A DNA stretch of 64,000 bases from Candidatus Spongiihabitans thiooxidans (GTDB lineage: Bacteria > Pseudomonadota > Gammaproteobacteria > Arenicellales > Poriferihabitantaceae): the NCBI GenBank assembly GCA_001543005.1, contig LFLB01000008.1:1-64000 (forward strand), given 5' to 3'. A model generated the notes under the pieces. That model saw nothing but the letters and a program-made list of their open reading frames with translations, had not been told where the DNA came from and did not search any database. A program made the translations under genes and the position numbers. Numbering within the stretch: position 1 is the first letter of the stretch; each line of letters begins with the position of its first letter. Positions 37,201 through 46,858 of this stretch are shown here, piece after piece.

Positions 37201-37520
37201 AATCGCTGGCGATCTTTGACCTGCTCAGGAAACCCGAACTCAGCGCGGCGGAGATCAAGCGGATCAAGGAGGTTTCAGTCGCGCTGCTCGTCGTTTTGAA
37301 GGAAGGAATACTCCGTATTGACCAGTGGCGGGATAAAGAAGCGACCCGTGACGCGGTGCAGGTCGCTATTCGTGACTTTCTCTGGGACGATGACACCGGG
37401 CTGTCGCCGGATTGCTACAAGGAAGCCGATGTGGAAATCCGGGTGCACGATGTGTTCAAGCACGTATACCGTGCTTACCCCGAGGTGCCGTCGCCGTACT
37501 ACGAAAGTGCGACGGTATGA
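34281..37520 (+). CDS. hsdR: Type I restriction enzyme endonuclease/translocase subunit HsdR
   Basis: The 1079-residue protein is the restriction subunit of the type I system. The N-terminal PD-(D/E)xK nuclease region has E165-C-K167 (LLFMECKN). The SF2 translocase has Walker A GAGKS at 302-306, DEAHR from 403 and GFTGTP shortly after. A long C-terminal helical region binds the HsdM/HsdS core. It uses ATP to pull DNA and cuts at a distance when methylation is lacking. ATG 34281 is chosen because the remnant at 33410 begins with the same residues; a TTG at 34257 is also open. It is the last gene of the island and GC-rich like hsdM. Confidence 0.95.
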   Translation: MTPTPYTEDTLVQQTTAEYLQRQLGWDSVYTYNNEDFGVDSLLGRASDCDVVLTRALRETLVELNPCLPGAAYDDAVRQITATAASQTTIAANREKYNLLRDGVRVAFRDDEGNQQREHLRVFDFDTPENNHFLCVRELWIRGDLYRRRADIIGFVNGLPLLFMECKNIYHDLKVAFEQNYSDYHDTIPHIFHHNAVVMFGNGEKAKIGSITSEWGHFHEWKRLAEQEPGAVDMETLLKGVCEKRNFMDLLENFILFDESSGQLKKILARNHQFLGVNLAIAAVRERTARQGKLGVFWHTQGAGKSYSMVMFTRKVHRKLGGNFTFLVLTDRDDLDSQIYKTFAGCGVVNHDRDPCRAANGEHLRALLAEHKSHIFSLIQKFNRDVDPDEGYTRRDDVIVITDEAHRTQYGTLALNMRNALPHASYIGFTGTPLFKDDQITRRIFGEYVSTYDFQRAVEDQATVPLYYDARGDKLKVTIGDLNERIAEKLEELETDDMDVEQRLERELKRDYHIITAGKRLDQVARDFVQHYSTAWENGKVMLVCIDKVTCVRMFKLIESYWDERVEELEKHLARAADAQKAAELRRQIDWMRETRMAVVVSEEQGEVDKFRQWDLDIKPHRRLIKEGMDLPEVVSDKPQFRNMQRMELDEAFKEEEHPFRIAIVCAMWLTGFDVPSLSTLYLDKPLKAHTLMQAIARANRVNEGKNNGLIVDYCGILKHLRKALATFAGTKPGKDGGVLDPARPEAELLADLAEAIALVRAFLGERQAPLDKVVGKVGFERNAAIVACKEAVNENDETRKRFEVMCREVFKKFKACINVQGVNAHRTDRDAINIIYKSLQQDREQADISDIIRKLHEVVSDLIEVQPDAAYKQATYDISRIDFDRLKQEFARSTSKRTTVQTLKDCVEKKLARLLARNPLRANFQEHYEEIIVQYNREKDRATIEQTFEALLKLVGELDEEDKRAVREGLDEESLAIFDLLRKPELSAAEIKRIKEVSVALLVVLKEGILRIDQWRDKEATRDAVQVAIRDFLWDDDTGLSPDCYKEADVEIRVHDVFKHVYRAYPEVPSPYYESATV

Positions 37521-37662
37521 GCTTGCATCCGCGCATTCATGGACAACTCCTGTGATTCTTGACAAAGGGCTACAAACCTTCTCCCTACATTGCTACCCGT
37601 GTTGCCTTGCCTGACTTTCGCTCGTCAGAAAGACCTATTTCTATTGTAGGTCTATACAAAGT

Positions 37663-37690
37663 GTGTATCAGCTCAGAAACATATGGCACT
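37663..37690 (+). repeat. Copy 3 (diverged) of the dispersed ~27-bp repeat
   Basis: The segment gtgtatcagctcagaaac followed by atatggcac resembles the repeat near 18560 and 3704 but with several mismatches. The spacer 37521-37827 contains nothing else recognisable and no clear terminator for hsdR. Confidence 0.35.
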
Positions 37691-37827
37691 CCGATTCAGG
37701 ATAATCTCTCGCATGATTCTGGGTTATGGACCGGAGCGATTAATTTTTGAATCAAGTCCGTGTTTACAGAACAAATTATTTTACATTGAATGCGAATCGC
37801 ATTTACGCTTTCCCGATCTTTGATTGA

Positions 37828-38349
37828 CTATATATTAAAACCCTCGTGATTTAACAACCAGGCTTTTCGGCCTGTCCCGCCGGCATAACCTCGCAACGAT
37901 CCGTCTTTACCGATAACCCGGTGGCAGGGAATTATAATTGCAAGCGGGTTGTTTGCATTTGCGTTGGCCACCGCCCGCACTGCTTTTGGTTGTTTAATGG
38001 CGTTTGCCAATTGGCGATAGGAAATTGCCTCGCCCACGGGAATTGTTTTCAGCGAATTCCATACTCGTTGTTGAAAGACTGTGCCATCGGCAGCAATCTG
38101 CCCAGATTTTAAGTCATCAAATGCCTTCCAGTCACCGCTGAAATAGCGATCCATCCTGCTTTGCATATTCAACACATTTGCTTTCCGAGTGATTTCGAAA
38201 TTTCCGTATCTTCGCCTAAGCAGTCTTTCAACACGCTCATCGTTATCCGCAAAATCAAGGAAACATAATTGATCGCCATCGACAATCATCAAAATTTCGC
38301 CAATGCCGTCAATCGGGCTTTTGTAAATCGCTGAATCAAGTTGTTTCAT
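37828..38349 (-). CDS. ogt: Methylated-DNA-protein cysteine methyltransferase (Ogt/AdaB type)
   Basis: The 173-residue protein repairs O6-methylguanine by transferring the methyl group to its own Cys. The active-site motif PCHRV lies at 141-145 (C142), preceded by IPVGEAISYRQLA (helix-turn-helix DNA reader, about 103-115) and followed by GYAGG. The N-terminal ribonuclease-like domain (about 1-80) is present. It lies 42 bp downstream of the AdaA-like regulator on the same strand. Together they correspond to the two halves of E. coli Ada split into separate genes. Confidence 0.93.
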   Translation of the reverse strand: MKQLDSAIYKSPIDGIGEILMIVDGDQLCFLDFADNDERVERLLRRRYGNFEITRKANVLNMQSRMDRYFSGDWKAFDDLKSGQIAADGTVFQQRVWNSLKTIPVGEAISYRQLANAIKQPKAVRAVANANANNPLAIIIPCHRVIGKDGSLRGYAGGTGRKAWLLNHEGFNI

Positions 38350-38391
38350 TTTTAGTTGTTTGATGTTTGCAAATGTATTGCATGTATGGTT

Positions 38392-38973
38392 TTAATTAGA
38401 ATGTGCCTGGCGGGCATAAGCATGACGCAACTGGCTGGGCGGCACGCCATATAATTTATGAAAAGTATCATTGAACTGGCGCACGCTACTGAAACCCGCC
38501 TTATGAGCGACCGTAGTCATTGAATCGGCACTGTCTGAAATCAATCGCTTGGCCAACAATACCCGCCTTGAGCGCGCTACGGCCCTTGGACTTGCACCGA
38601 CATGTTCGGAAAATAACCGTCTAAGATATCGATCACTTATCCCTAACCGTTCAGCCAATTCACGCACGGTATGGTTATCCAACGCCCCTTGATCGATCAG
38701 CGTTAGCGCTCTTTTCACTGTTGTTTTGACACCATTCCAGGCCGGGCTGTTCGGTGCCGATTCCGGCCGACAGCGCAAGCATGGTCGATACCCTGCTACC
38801 ATGGCCGCAGCAGATGAGGGGTAAAATTCACAATTCTCGGGCTTAGGCGTTACCGCGGGACAAACCGGGCGGCAGAATATCCCGGTGCTGCTCACTCCGG
38901 TAAAAAATACCCCGTCATATCGAGCATCCCGATTTTTAACGGCATCATAACAAGTGTCAAAATCAAATAACAT
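38392..38973 (-). CDS. AdaA-like methylphosphotriester sensor and AraC-type regulator
   Basis: The 193-residue protein joins the Ada zinc domain (about 1-75) to an AraC-type double helix-turn-helix (about 90-190). The zinc/methyl-acceptor cysteines are C34, C38, C65 and C68 (FCRPVCPA and PCLRCRP). The first of these normally accepts methyl groups from DNA phosphotriesters and switches the protein into an activator. The AlkA glycosylase and the C-terminal methyltransferase domains of larger Ada proteins are absent. The latter is encoded by the next gene. It probably activates both genes after alkylation damage. Confidence 0.92.
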   Translation of the reverse strand: MLFDFDTCYDAVKNRDARYDGVFFTGVSSTGIFCRPVCPAVTPKPENCEFYPSSAAAMVAGYRPCLRCRPESAPNSPAWNGVKTTVKRALTLIDQGALDNHTVRELAERLGISDRYLRRLFSEHVGASPRAVARSRRVLLAKRLISDSADSMTTVAHKAGFSSVRQFNDTFHKLYGVPPSQLRHAYARQAHSN

Positions 38974-39095
38974 GCCGACGAGTATACCTGCTTGGCTAGC
39001 CAGCCACTGGCGAAAATCGGACCTGAACGTCGCCTGATTTTTCCGCCTCTGATGTTATTTCTGCGAAGCAGTAATATTAGTCAGCGAGATTAAAA

Positions 39096-40358
39096 TCAAT
39101 CAACGTCCCGATATACCGGAAACCTGCCGCACAATTCGACAACTTTGGTTTTCACTGCTTGAATAACTGAATCGTCTTCCAGATTTTCCAGCACATCACA
39201 GATCCAACCAGTAATCTGTTTGGCCTCGCCGACACCAAATCCGCGAGTAGTTATGGCCGGGGTGCCTAACCTCAGACCGCTCGTTACAAACGGCGATCTT
39301 GGATCATTGGGCACTGCGTTTTTGTTTACCGTAATATTCGCCTGACCCAATGCCGCATCAGCATCTTTTCCGGTGATGTTTTTATCAATCAAGTCCAACA
39401 GAAACAAGTGATTGTCCGTTCCACCAGAAACAATGTTGTAGCCACGCTCCTGGAATACCCTAACCATTGCTTTGGCATTGTCCACAACCATTTGTTGATA
39501 GTCTTTGAAAGAAGGCTGCATAGCCTCCTTGAACGCAACCGCTTTGCCGGCAATGACATGCATCAACGGACCGCCCTGAGTGCCCGGAAAAACCAATGAA
39601 TTTAATTTTTTGGTGATGGCTTCATTCTCCCGTGCCAGAATCATGCCGCCTCTGGGGCCGCGCAAGGTTTTATGGGTGGTCGTGGTCGTCACATCGGCAA
39701 TCGGCACCGGGTTGGGATAATGACCGGTAACCACCAACCCGGCAACATGCGCCATATCCACAAACAGGTAGGCACCCACCTGGTCTGCAATTTCCCGAAA
39801 TCGCTGCCAATCCATTATTCTTGAATAAGCAGAAAATCCTGCAACTATCATCCTCGGCTTATGCGCTTTGGCCAGCGCTTCCACTTCATGGTAATCAACC
39901 TCGCCGGTTGCGTCATCCAGCCCATATTGGATCGCATTATAGATTTTCCCCGAAAAACTGACCGGGGCACCGTGGGTTAAGTGCCCGCCATGCGCCAAGC
40001 TCATTCCGAGAATGGTGTCGCCCGGTTCGACCAACGCCATATACACTGCTAAATTCGCTGAAGATCCAGAATGCGGCTGGACATTGGCATAATCCGCATC
40101 AAACAGCTTTTTCGCGCGCTCAATGGCGATGGATTCAACCATATCAACGAATTCGCAACCGCCATAATAGCGTTTGCCGGGATAGCCTTCCGCGTACTTG
40201 TTGGTCAGCACCGACCCTTGCGCTGCCAACACTCGAGGACTGGTGAAGTTCTCCGAAGCGATTAATTCTATGTGTTGTTCCTGGCGTTGTTCCTCTTTGA
40301 CCATGGCCGCCCACAATTCGGGATCCAGATCAGCGATACTTTCATTTTTTTTAAACAT
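39096..40358 (-). CDS. glyA: Serine hydroxymethyltransferase
   Basis: The 420-residue PLP enzyme interconverts serine and glycine with tetrahydrofolate. It contains the lysine-bearing [11 protein letters not shown] motif, IELIASENF near the N-terminus (about 34-42), and the [14 protein letters not shown] region. The frame is open for 52 codons upstream, but that part overlaps the end of tgt and does not look like SHMT. The start was set at ATG 40358 ([15 protein letters not shown]), giving the normal family length. It follows queA-tgt on the same strand. Confidence 0.94.
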   Translation of the reverse strand: MFKKNESIADLDPELWAAMVKEEQRQEQHIELIASENFTSPRVLAAQGSVLTNKYAEGYPGKRYYGGCEFVDMVESIAIERAKKLFDADYANVQPHSGSSANLAVYMALVEPGDTILGMSLAHGGHLTHGAPVSFSGKIYNAIQYGLDDATGEVDYHEVEALAKAHKPRMIVAGFSAYSRIMDWQRFREIADQVGAYLFVDMAHVAGLVVTGHYPNPVPIADVTTTTTHKTLRGPRGGMILARENEAITKKLNSLVFPGTQGGPLMHVIAGKAVAFKEAMQPSFKDYQQMVVDNAKAMVRVFQERGYNIVSGGTDNHLFLLDLIDKNITGKDADAALGQANITVNKNAVPNDPRSPFVTSGLRLGTPAITTRGFGVGEAKQITGWICDVLENLEDDSVIQAVKTKVVELCGRFPVYRDVD

Positions 40359-40476
40359 GTTAGGCACCAGATATAGTGTTAAGCCTGCAAAACCTGAGGC
40401 GTTTTCGAGCCATTGATTGTATAGAAAGAAACCCTGTAATTGCACATTAAATTTATTGCCAGTAACATTTTTATAC

Positions 40477-41592
<1,116 letters not shown>

Positions 41593-41616
41593 TTATATAG
41601 CTTGTTTTATCTTGAC

Positions 41617-42687
41617 TTATGGCTGTCGTTGCAAAAACATTGCATCTCCATAACTATAAAAACGGTAGCCATTATCAATCGCATACCGATACGCCGCCAT
41701 TGTTCTTTCATAACCCGCAAACGCACTGACCATGATCAGCAATGTGGATTTGGGTAAGTGGAAATTGGTAACCAAGGCATCAACGATGTTAAATTTATAT
41801 CCCGGAAATATAAACAAATCAGTATCCATGGAAGCGGGCGTTAATCTGCCGGATTGTGCAGCGCTTTCAAGCGCTCTGACCACCGTGCTGCCCACGGCAA
41901 TGATTCTGCCACCCTGAGCCTGGGTTTGGGCAATTTGCTGACAAACTTGTTCGCCAACCTCGACGCACTCATGATGCATCTGATGGGATCGAATGTCCCG
42001 GCATCGCACCGGCTGAAAAGTACCCGCCCCCACATGTAGCGTAATCGCACCCCAAGCCACACCACGCTGACGAAGACGATCAATCAAGGGTTGGTCAAAG
42101 TGCAACCCCGCTGTTGGCGCAGCGACCGCACCAGGGGTTTTAGAATAGACCGTTTGGTAACGGTGGCTGTCGAATGCGCTGGCATCACGAGTGATATAGG
42201 GTGGTAGCGGCATGCAACCCCATCGCTCAAAAGTGTCCCTGACGTTATAACCTTCCGGAAACAGCAACTCAAAAAACTGACCCTGACGGCCGCCAACCAC
42301 TAGCGTGCAATTGCCGGGCGTTAATTTATGCTCGTTGTCGGGCACTAAATGATGCTCGTTGCCGAGCAATAACACCTGGCCCTTTCGAATCGGTTTGCTT
42401 GAACCCAGCATAACCAACGCACATTGATCATCCACAATCCGCTCCAACATGATTTCCACTTTGCCTCCGCTCGGTTTTTTTCCAAACATTCTGGCCGGCA
42501 GTACCCGGGTATCATTGACTACGAGCAAATCACCTGGATTGAGCTGGTCGATGATGTTCTTGAATTGAATATCCCGATAACCCTCATCTGATTCGACAAC
42601 AAGCAATCGGCTGGACGACCGCTTCGGTGTGGGGAATTGTGCGATTAGCGATTCTGGCAAGGAGTAGTCGTACTGACTGATATCCAT
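41617..42687 (-). CDS. queA: S-adenosylmethionine:tRNA ribosyltransferase-isomerase
   Basis: The 356-residue enzyme makes epoxyqueuosine by moving the ribosyl group of SAM onto preQ1-tRNA. The N-terminal YDYSLPESLIAQFP, the DTRVLPARMFG and PTAGLHFD motifs and the C-terminal NFHLPKSTLLIMVSAF are typical. An in-frame partial repeat of about 24 bp (42311-42358) gives the unusual NEHHLVPDNEHKLTPGN stretch, an insertion by family standards. It is upstream of tgt and glyA in a probable operon. Confidence 0.95.
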   Translation of the reverse strand: MDISQYDYSLPESLIAQFPTPKRSSSRLLVVESDEGYRDIQFKNIIDQLNPGDLLVVNDTRVLPARMFGKKPSGGKVEIMLERIVDDQCALVMLGSSKPIRKGQVLLLGNEHHLVPDNEHKLTPGNCTLVVGGRQGQFFELLFPEGYNVRDTFERWGCMPLPPYITRDASAFDSHRYQTVYSKTPGAVAAPTAGLHFDQPLIDRLRQRGVAWGAITLHVGAGTFQPVRCRDIRSHQMHHECVEVGEQVCQQIAQTQAQGGRIIAVGSTVVRALESAAQSGRLTPASMDTDLFIFPGYKFNIVDALVTNFHLPKSTLLIMVSAFAGYERTMAAYRYAIDNGYRFYSYGDAMFLQRQP

Positions 42688-42713
42688 GTTGTAATTACAA
42701 GTTAATGTCTGCT

Positions 42714-42739
42714 GATTTTATTGGCCGATTTTATTGGAC
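42714..42739. repeat. 13-bp tandem duplication upstream of queA
   Basis: gattttattggcc (42714-42726) is followed by gattttattggac (42727-42739), 12 of 13 positions identical. Confidence 0.85.
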
Positions 42740-42826
42740 ATCGGCTATGAGGGGTTATTTCTTTTCAGTTAGCACGCCCTGCCTGATGACGATTCAGATC
42801 GAAATAAATTTCCCCCTCCCCATATC

Positions 42827-42862
42827 ATTGGAGATGGCATTGGAAATGGCACTGAAAATGTT
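42827..42862. repeat. 12-bp tandem repeat, three units
   Basis: Units cattggagatgg, cattggaaatgg and the more diverged cactgaaaatgt occupy 42827-42862 between queA and the tRNA-Leu. Confidence 0.75.
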
Positions 42863-42899
42863 GCATCCCGGATAAAAACCTATTATGTTCCAGCTGTGT

Positions 42900-42986
42900 G
42901 CCGGGGTGGCGAAATTGGTAGACGCGCCAGATTCAAAATCTGGTTGGGGCAACTCAGTGTCGGTTCGAGTCCGACCCTCGGTACCA
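42900..42986 (+). tRNA. tRNA-Leu (CAA anticodon)
   Basis: This 87-nt cloverleaf shares the acceptor arm and D-arm of the tRNA-Leu at 25127. The anticodon stem CCAGA/TCTGG encloses loop TTCAAAA, giving anticodon CAA for UUG. It has a long variable arm, T-arm CGGTTCGAGTCCG and encoded CCA. Confidence 0.95.
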
Positions 42987-43017
42987 TTTCTTTTTGAACT
43001 TTTTGGGTAATCAGTCC

Positions 43018-43191
43018 ATGGAAACACACAAATGTCCCCATAAGAGCGCCTATAAAACAATCAAGCCAAGAAACAAAAACGCCCTCTCCCCGTTGTTGAA
43101 AAAAAGCCATGTCCATCAATCCAAAAAGGATTACAACCGACAAAAAGAGAAGGAAAAGCTAAAAAATGCTTTGTCTCAAGATGATAAATAA
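43018..43191 (+). CDS. Small basic hypothetical protein
   Basis: This 57-residue open frame begins 31 bp after the tRNA-Leu. It is strongly basic with a lysine-rich C-terminal half (KKSHVHQSKKDYNRQKEKEK) and one CPHK near the N-terminus. I do not recognise a family. The composition would fit a nucleic-acid- or ribosome-associated protein. A weak gggt precedes the ATG. The spacer 43192-43470 beyond it shows no gene. Confidence 0.45.
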   Translation: METHKCPHKSAYKTIKPRNKNALSPLLKKSHVHQSKKDYNRQKEKEKLKNALSQDDK

Positions 43192-43470
43192 GCAACCCGA
43201 GTGCGAAAGGTGGGGCACCGATAATCCAGGGCGCAAGACATCGGTTCACTGTTTGGTTCCGGCTGTTGTTTCCGAGCGCGAATGACAACTTGGGCATAAA
43301 GCCGGCGCTTATCTGTCTGCGCCAGAAGCTTTTCCCCGAAGCGCTCTCATTTCAATTCATGTCACACAGCATGAATCATGACTAACCTCCCACAAGACAG
43401 CCCATCCGCCTCCTTGGCCGCAACGTTAAGCCAAAAATCCCGACCGCCACGGTCAGGACGAAGACCGCCG

Positions 43471-43500
43471 GCCTGGCGCAAGGTATCTGAACTTATACAC
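43471..43500 (-). repeat. Copy 4 (inverted) of the dispersed ~27-bp repeat
   Basis: On the minus strand it reads GTGTATAAGTTCAGATACC then TTGCGCC, matching the copies at 3704 and 18560. It overlaps the stop codon of dxs (43493-43495). Confidence 0.5.
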
Positions 43501-45460
43501 TGACTACGGTACTTGTTTTCGGCTTCTGTGTTTTAACCTGCTGCGTTTTAACCTGTTGTTGTGGCTCCGACATGATAGTCAACCTGGAAAGGATCTGCCG
43601 TTTAATGCCTTCGGCATCCAAACCGATGGCCGCGAGTTGTTGCTGTTGGCTGCCCTGATCGAGGTGCTTATCGGGAATGCCTAAATTCAAAATGGCGGTA
43701 TGACGATTATTTTTCGCCAGGTATTCGTTTACCGCAGATCCAGCGCCTCCCATCACGACATTCTCCTCAACCGTTACCAGCAATGAGTAGGCGTCTGCCA
43801 ATGTCAAAATCAATTGTTCATCCAACGGTTTAACAAAGCGCATGTTCACGACCGTAGCATCAAGTGCGTCACCGACCTCAACGGCGGGTGTCAGCATCGT
43901 TCCAAAAGCCAAAATTGCAACCTGTTTTATTTTTCCTTTGGTTTTTCGGCGAACTTCCGCCTTGCCGATCGTGAGCGCGCTCATCCTGGTTTTTTCCGCC
44001 ACCCCGGGTCCGCCGCCGCGCGGGTAGCGCACCGAGGCCGGTCCAACGTGTTGATAACCGGTATAGAGCATGTTGCGACATTCGGCCTCGTCTGCGGGGG
44101 CCATAACCACCATGCCGGGAATGCATCGGAGAAAGGAATAGTCGTAGGCGCCGGCGTGGGTAGCGCCATCGGCACCGACCAGCCCGGCGCGATCGATGGC
44201 AAATAAAACATCCAAATTCTGGAGTGCGATATCGTGAATCAATTGATCGTAAGCGCGCTGTAAAAACGTGGAATAAATTGCCACCACAGGCTTTAATCCT
44301 TCGCATGACAATCCGGCGGCAAAGGTTAATGAATGTTGCTCGGCGATACCGACATCGAAGTATCGATCCCGGAATTCCTGAGAAAAACGAACCAAACCCG
44401 AACCTTCTCGCATGGCCGGCGTAATACCAATGAGTTTTTCATCCTGTGCTGCCATGTCGCACAACCAGTCGCTAAATACGTTGGTATAAGTTCGGCCTTT
44501 TTTCTTTTTTTCCATTTTTCCGGTATCAGGATTAAATGGCGTGACACCATGAAACACACAGGGATCTCCCTCAGCAGGTTCAAATCCTTTTCCTTTCTGC
44601 GTAACCACATGCAAAAATCGTGGCCCCTTCATTTTCCGCATATTTTTTAACGTGGTCACCGTAGTCTGAAGATTGTGTCCATCGATGGGGCCGATGTAAT
44701 AAAACCCGAGTTCCTCGAACAAAGTGCTCGGCATCACCATGCCCTTTAAATGTTCTTCCCAGCGTCGAGCATAGTTTTTGATCGACGGTGGCAATGTGCT
44801 CAAAACCGTCTTGCTGCCTTCGCGCACCGTTGAATAAGCATGACCAGAAAGAATTCTGGCGAGGTAATTTGAAATGGCACCGACATTCTTTGATATGGAC
44901 ATTTCGTTGTCATTTAAAATAACCAACAAGTTGGCATCAAGATCGCCGGCATTGTTCAACGCTTCGAAAGCCATACCGCCAGTCAGCGCACCGTCACCAA
45001 TAATCGCGACAACTTCACGCTCAATGCCCTCTCGCCCTGCCGCCACCGCCATTCCCAGTGCCGCGCTGATGGAGGTGCTCGCATGTCCGGCGCCAAATGT
45101 GTCGTATTTACTTTCGCTGCGTTTCAGAAAGCCCGACAGCCCTTGGTGCTGACGAATGGTATGGAAACGATCTCGACGGCCGGTTAAAATTTTATGGGGA
45201 TAGGCCTGGTGACCAATATCCCATACCAGACGATCTTCGGGGGTGTTGAAAACGTAATGCAGGGCAATGGTCAACTCTACGGTACCGAGACCCGGGGCCA
45301 AATGACCGCCGGTTTGGGCGGTAATTTCAATTAAGTACTTTCTGAGCTCAACCGCAAGCACGACTAGTTGATCTCGATCCAGTTCTCTTAACTGGCTCGG
45401 ATCATCAATGCCAAATAATAAAGGATAGCGGGTGCTGCCGTCGGGCATCTGCTGGTTCAT
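43493..45460 (-). CDS. dxs: 1-deoxy-D-xylulose-5-phosphate synthase
   Basis: The 655-residue thiamine-diphosphate enzyme condenses pyruvate and glyceraldehyde 3-phosphate in the first step of the MEP isoprenoid pathway. The TPP motif [18 protein letters not shown] is near residue 155, and [18 protein letters not shown] lies in the pyrimidine-binding domain. The C-terminal transketolase domain ends in a longer low-complexity tail ([16 protein letters not shown]), generated partly by a 15-bp duplication (43530-43559). Its ATG overlaps the ispA stop (TGATG), making a coupled isoprenoid operon xseB-ispA-dxs. Confidence 0.96.
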   Translation of the reverse strand: MNQQMPDGSTRYPLLFGIDDPSQLRELDRDQLVVLAVELRKYLIEITAQTGGHLAPGLGTVELTIALHYVFNTPEDRLVWDIGHQAYPHKILTGRRDRFHTIRQHQGLSGFLKRSESKYDTFGAGHASTSISAALGMAVAAGREGIEREVVAIIGDGALTGGMAFEALNNAGDLDANLLVILNDNEMSISKNVGAISNYLARILSGHAYSTVREGSKTVLSTLPPSIKNYARRWEEHLKGMVMPSTLFEELGFYYIGPIDGHNLQTTVTTLKNMRKMKGPRFLHVVTQKGKGFEPAEGDPCVFHGVTPFNPDTGKMEKKKKGRTYTNVFSDWLCDMAAQDEKLIGITPAMREGSGLVRFSQEFRDRYFDVGIAEQHSLTFAAGLSCEGLKPVVAIYSTFLQRAYDQLIHDIALQNLDVLFAIDRAGLVGADGATHAGAYDYSFLRCIPGMVVMAPADEAECRNMLYTGYQHVGPASVRYPRGGGPGVAEKTRMSALTIGKAEVRRKTKGKIKQVAILAFGTMLTPAVEVGDALDATVVNMRFVKPLDEQLILTLADAYSLLVTVEENVVMGGAGSAVNEYLAKNNRHTAILNLGIPDKHLDQGSQQQQLAAIGLDAEGIKRQILSRLTIMSEPQQQVKTQQVKTQKPKTSTVVSV

Positions 45461-46383
45461 CAGTGGTTCCGGGTTACGACGAATTGTGCGAGTTGTTCAA
45501 GGAATCGCCCATTATCCCCTAAACCTTGAATCGATTCGATAGCTTGCGCGGATATTTTATTGGCTTGGGCTCTGGCCGCATCAACACCCAACAGTGATAT
45601 ATAGGTTGCTTTATTCATTCTACGATCGGCGTTACTGGATTTTCCTAAAGTCTCGCTATCCGCGGTATGGTCAAGTATATCGTCAGCTGTTTGAAAGGCC
45701 AGCCCGATTGCTGATGCGTATTGCGCCAGTTTTTCTAACAACACTTGATCAATGCGCCGGGATGTCAATCCGCCCATGATCGCCGCGGCTTTTATCAATG
45801 CGCCGGTTTTAAGTCGATGAATTTGCACCAGCTCCTGGTATTCAATGGCTTTGCCGGTCGCTTCCATGTCTAACGCTTGACCACCGGCCATGCCCAATGA
45901 GCCAATGGCGAGGGCCAGCTCTTGTACCATACGTAGCCGTTGAATTGGCGGAATGTCATTGTCCTGCTCGTCATTATCTTGCCCCGATGCCAAAATTTCG
46001 AAAGCACGCGACTGTAATGCATCCCCAACCAACACGGCAGTGGCCTCATCAAAAGCGATGTGGCAGGAAGCACGTCCTCGCCGCAGATCATCATCGTCCA
46101 TTACCGGCAGATCATCGTGGACTAAAGAGTAAGCGTGCACCATTTCTACAGCGCAGGCGGGGGTATCCAATTGCTCCAGATCCGCGCCGGCAACTTCACC
46201 GCAAGCATACACCAGCATTGCCCGCAAGCGTTTGCCGCCGCCGAGGCACATGTATTCCATGGCCTGGTGTAGTCGTGCGGATGCTTTTGCATGCCTGTTT
46301 AGCGGGCTGATTAGCCTGGATTGGAGCGCTTTTTCCGTGCGTTGGCTGTAACCCTCCCAAACAGATTCAAACTCACTGTTCAT
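45460..46383 (-). CDS. ispA: Farnesyl (geranyl) diphosphate synthase
   Basis: The 307-residue class I prenyltransferase has the first Asp-rich motif in [16 protein letters not shown] and the second in [10 protein letters not shown], so it elongates DMAPP with IPP to farnesyl diphosphate. ATG 46383 overlaps the end of xseB by 11 bases, and the frame upstream of it lies entirely within xseB. It links dxs-derived precursors to quinone, undecaprenyl and other isoprenoid synthesis. Confidence 0.95.
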   Translation of the reverse strand: MNSEFESVWEGYSQRTEKALQSRLISPLNRHAKASARLHQAMEYMCLGGGKRLRAMLVYACGEVAGADLEQLDTPACAVEMVHAYSLVHDDLPVMDDDDLRRGRASCHIAFDEATAVLVGDALQSRAFEILASGQDNDEQDNDIPPIQRLRMVQELALAIGSLGMAGGQALDMEATGKAIEYQELVQIHRLKTGALIKAAAIMGGLTSRRIDQVLLEKLAQYASAIGLAFQTADDILDHTADSETLGKSSNADRRMNKATYISLLGVDAARAQANKISAQAIESIQGLGDNGRFLEQLAQFVVTRNH

Positions 46384-46639
46384 CGTATTGTTCATCGTCC
46401 AGGTCATATTCCAGAGGCTCAAGTTTATAGCTGCCGTGTTTTTTAACCAGCTTTTCCACTTTTTGTTGGGCCTGATCAAGACTTTTTTGACACTTTTCAG
46501 ACAACACCATACCACGCTCAAAATCCTTGAGCGTATCATATAGAGTCTGTTCGCCCTGTTCCATTCTTTTCACTATTTTCCCCAGCTCTGCCAAGGATTT
46601 TTCAAAATCCGGCATTTTAGTATTTTTAGATTGAGGCAT
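46373..46639 (-). CDS. xseB: Exodeoxyribonuclease VII small subunit
   Basis: The 88-residue protein has the XseB pattern FEKSLAELGKIVKRMEQGEQTLYDTLKDFERGM followed by a Lys/Gln-rich helix (QKSLDQAQQKVEKLV). It partners with XseA in degrading single-stranded DNA. The acidic tail DDEQYDEQ is produced by a 12-bp tandem duplication at 46377-46400. It heads the xseB-ispA-dxs cluster, the usual neighbourhood. Confidence 0.93.
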   Translation of the reverse strand: MPQSKNTKMPDFEKSLAELGKIVKRMEQGEQTLYDTLKDFERGMVLSEKCQKSLDQAQQKVEKLVKKHGSYKLEPLEYDLDDEQYDEQ

Positions 46640-46858
46640 TTTTGTTCAGAAATGGGGATGAATTTAATCCGTCTATAGTATCAAATTTGACGTACTGATG
46701 AACCCATGATGGACGGGTATGGCGAAAATCATCAGTGCGTTGAAATATCATTTTTTTAACCAATATAAAAACAGATAATTGTGAATTTGTTTGTTGGATT
46801 TTTTTAGCCGGCGATAAATCTGCGTTATCATCCGTACTCAAATTGTGTCCACATCTTA

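Noticed and set aside
25127-37830. Integrative element attached to tRNA-Leu
   Set aside because: The island starts just after a tRNA, but I found no integrase and no copy of the tRNA 3' end near 37.5 kb; insertion at the tRNA remains possible but unsupported.
40359-40476. Glycine riboswitch or extended SHMT N-terminus upstream of glyA
   Set aside because: The segment overlaps the end of tgt and its leader, lacks a tandem glycine-aptamer pattern, and the encoded residues do not resemble SHMT.
43018-43191. ArfA-type ribosome-rescue factor
   Set aside because: The protein is small and basic, but the ArfA core motifs are not recognisable, so no such name was given.
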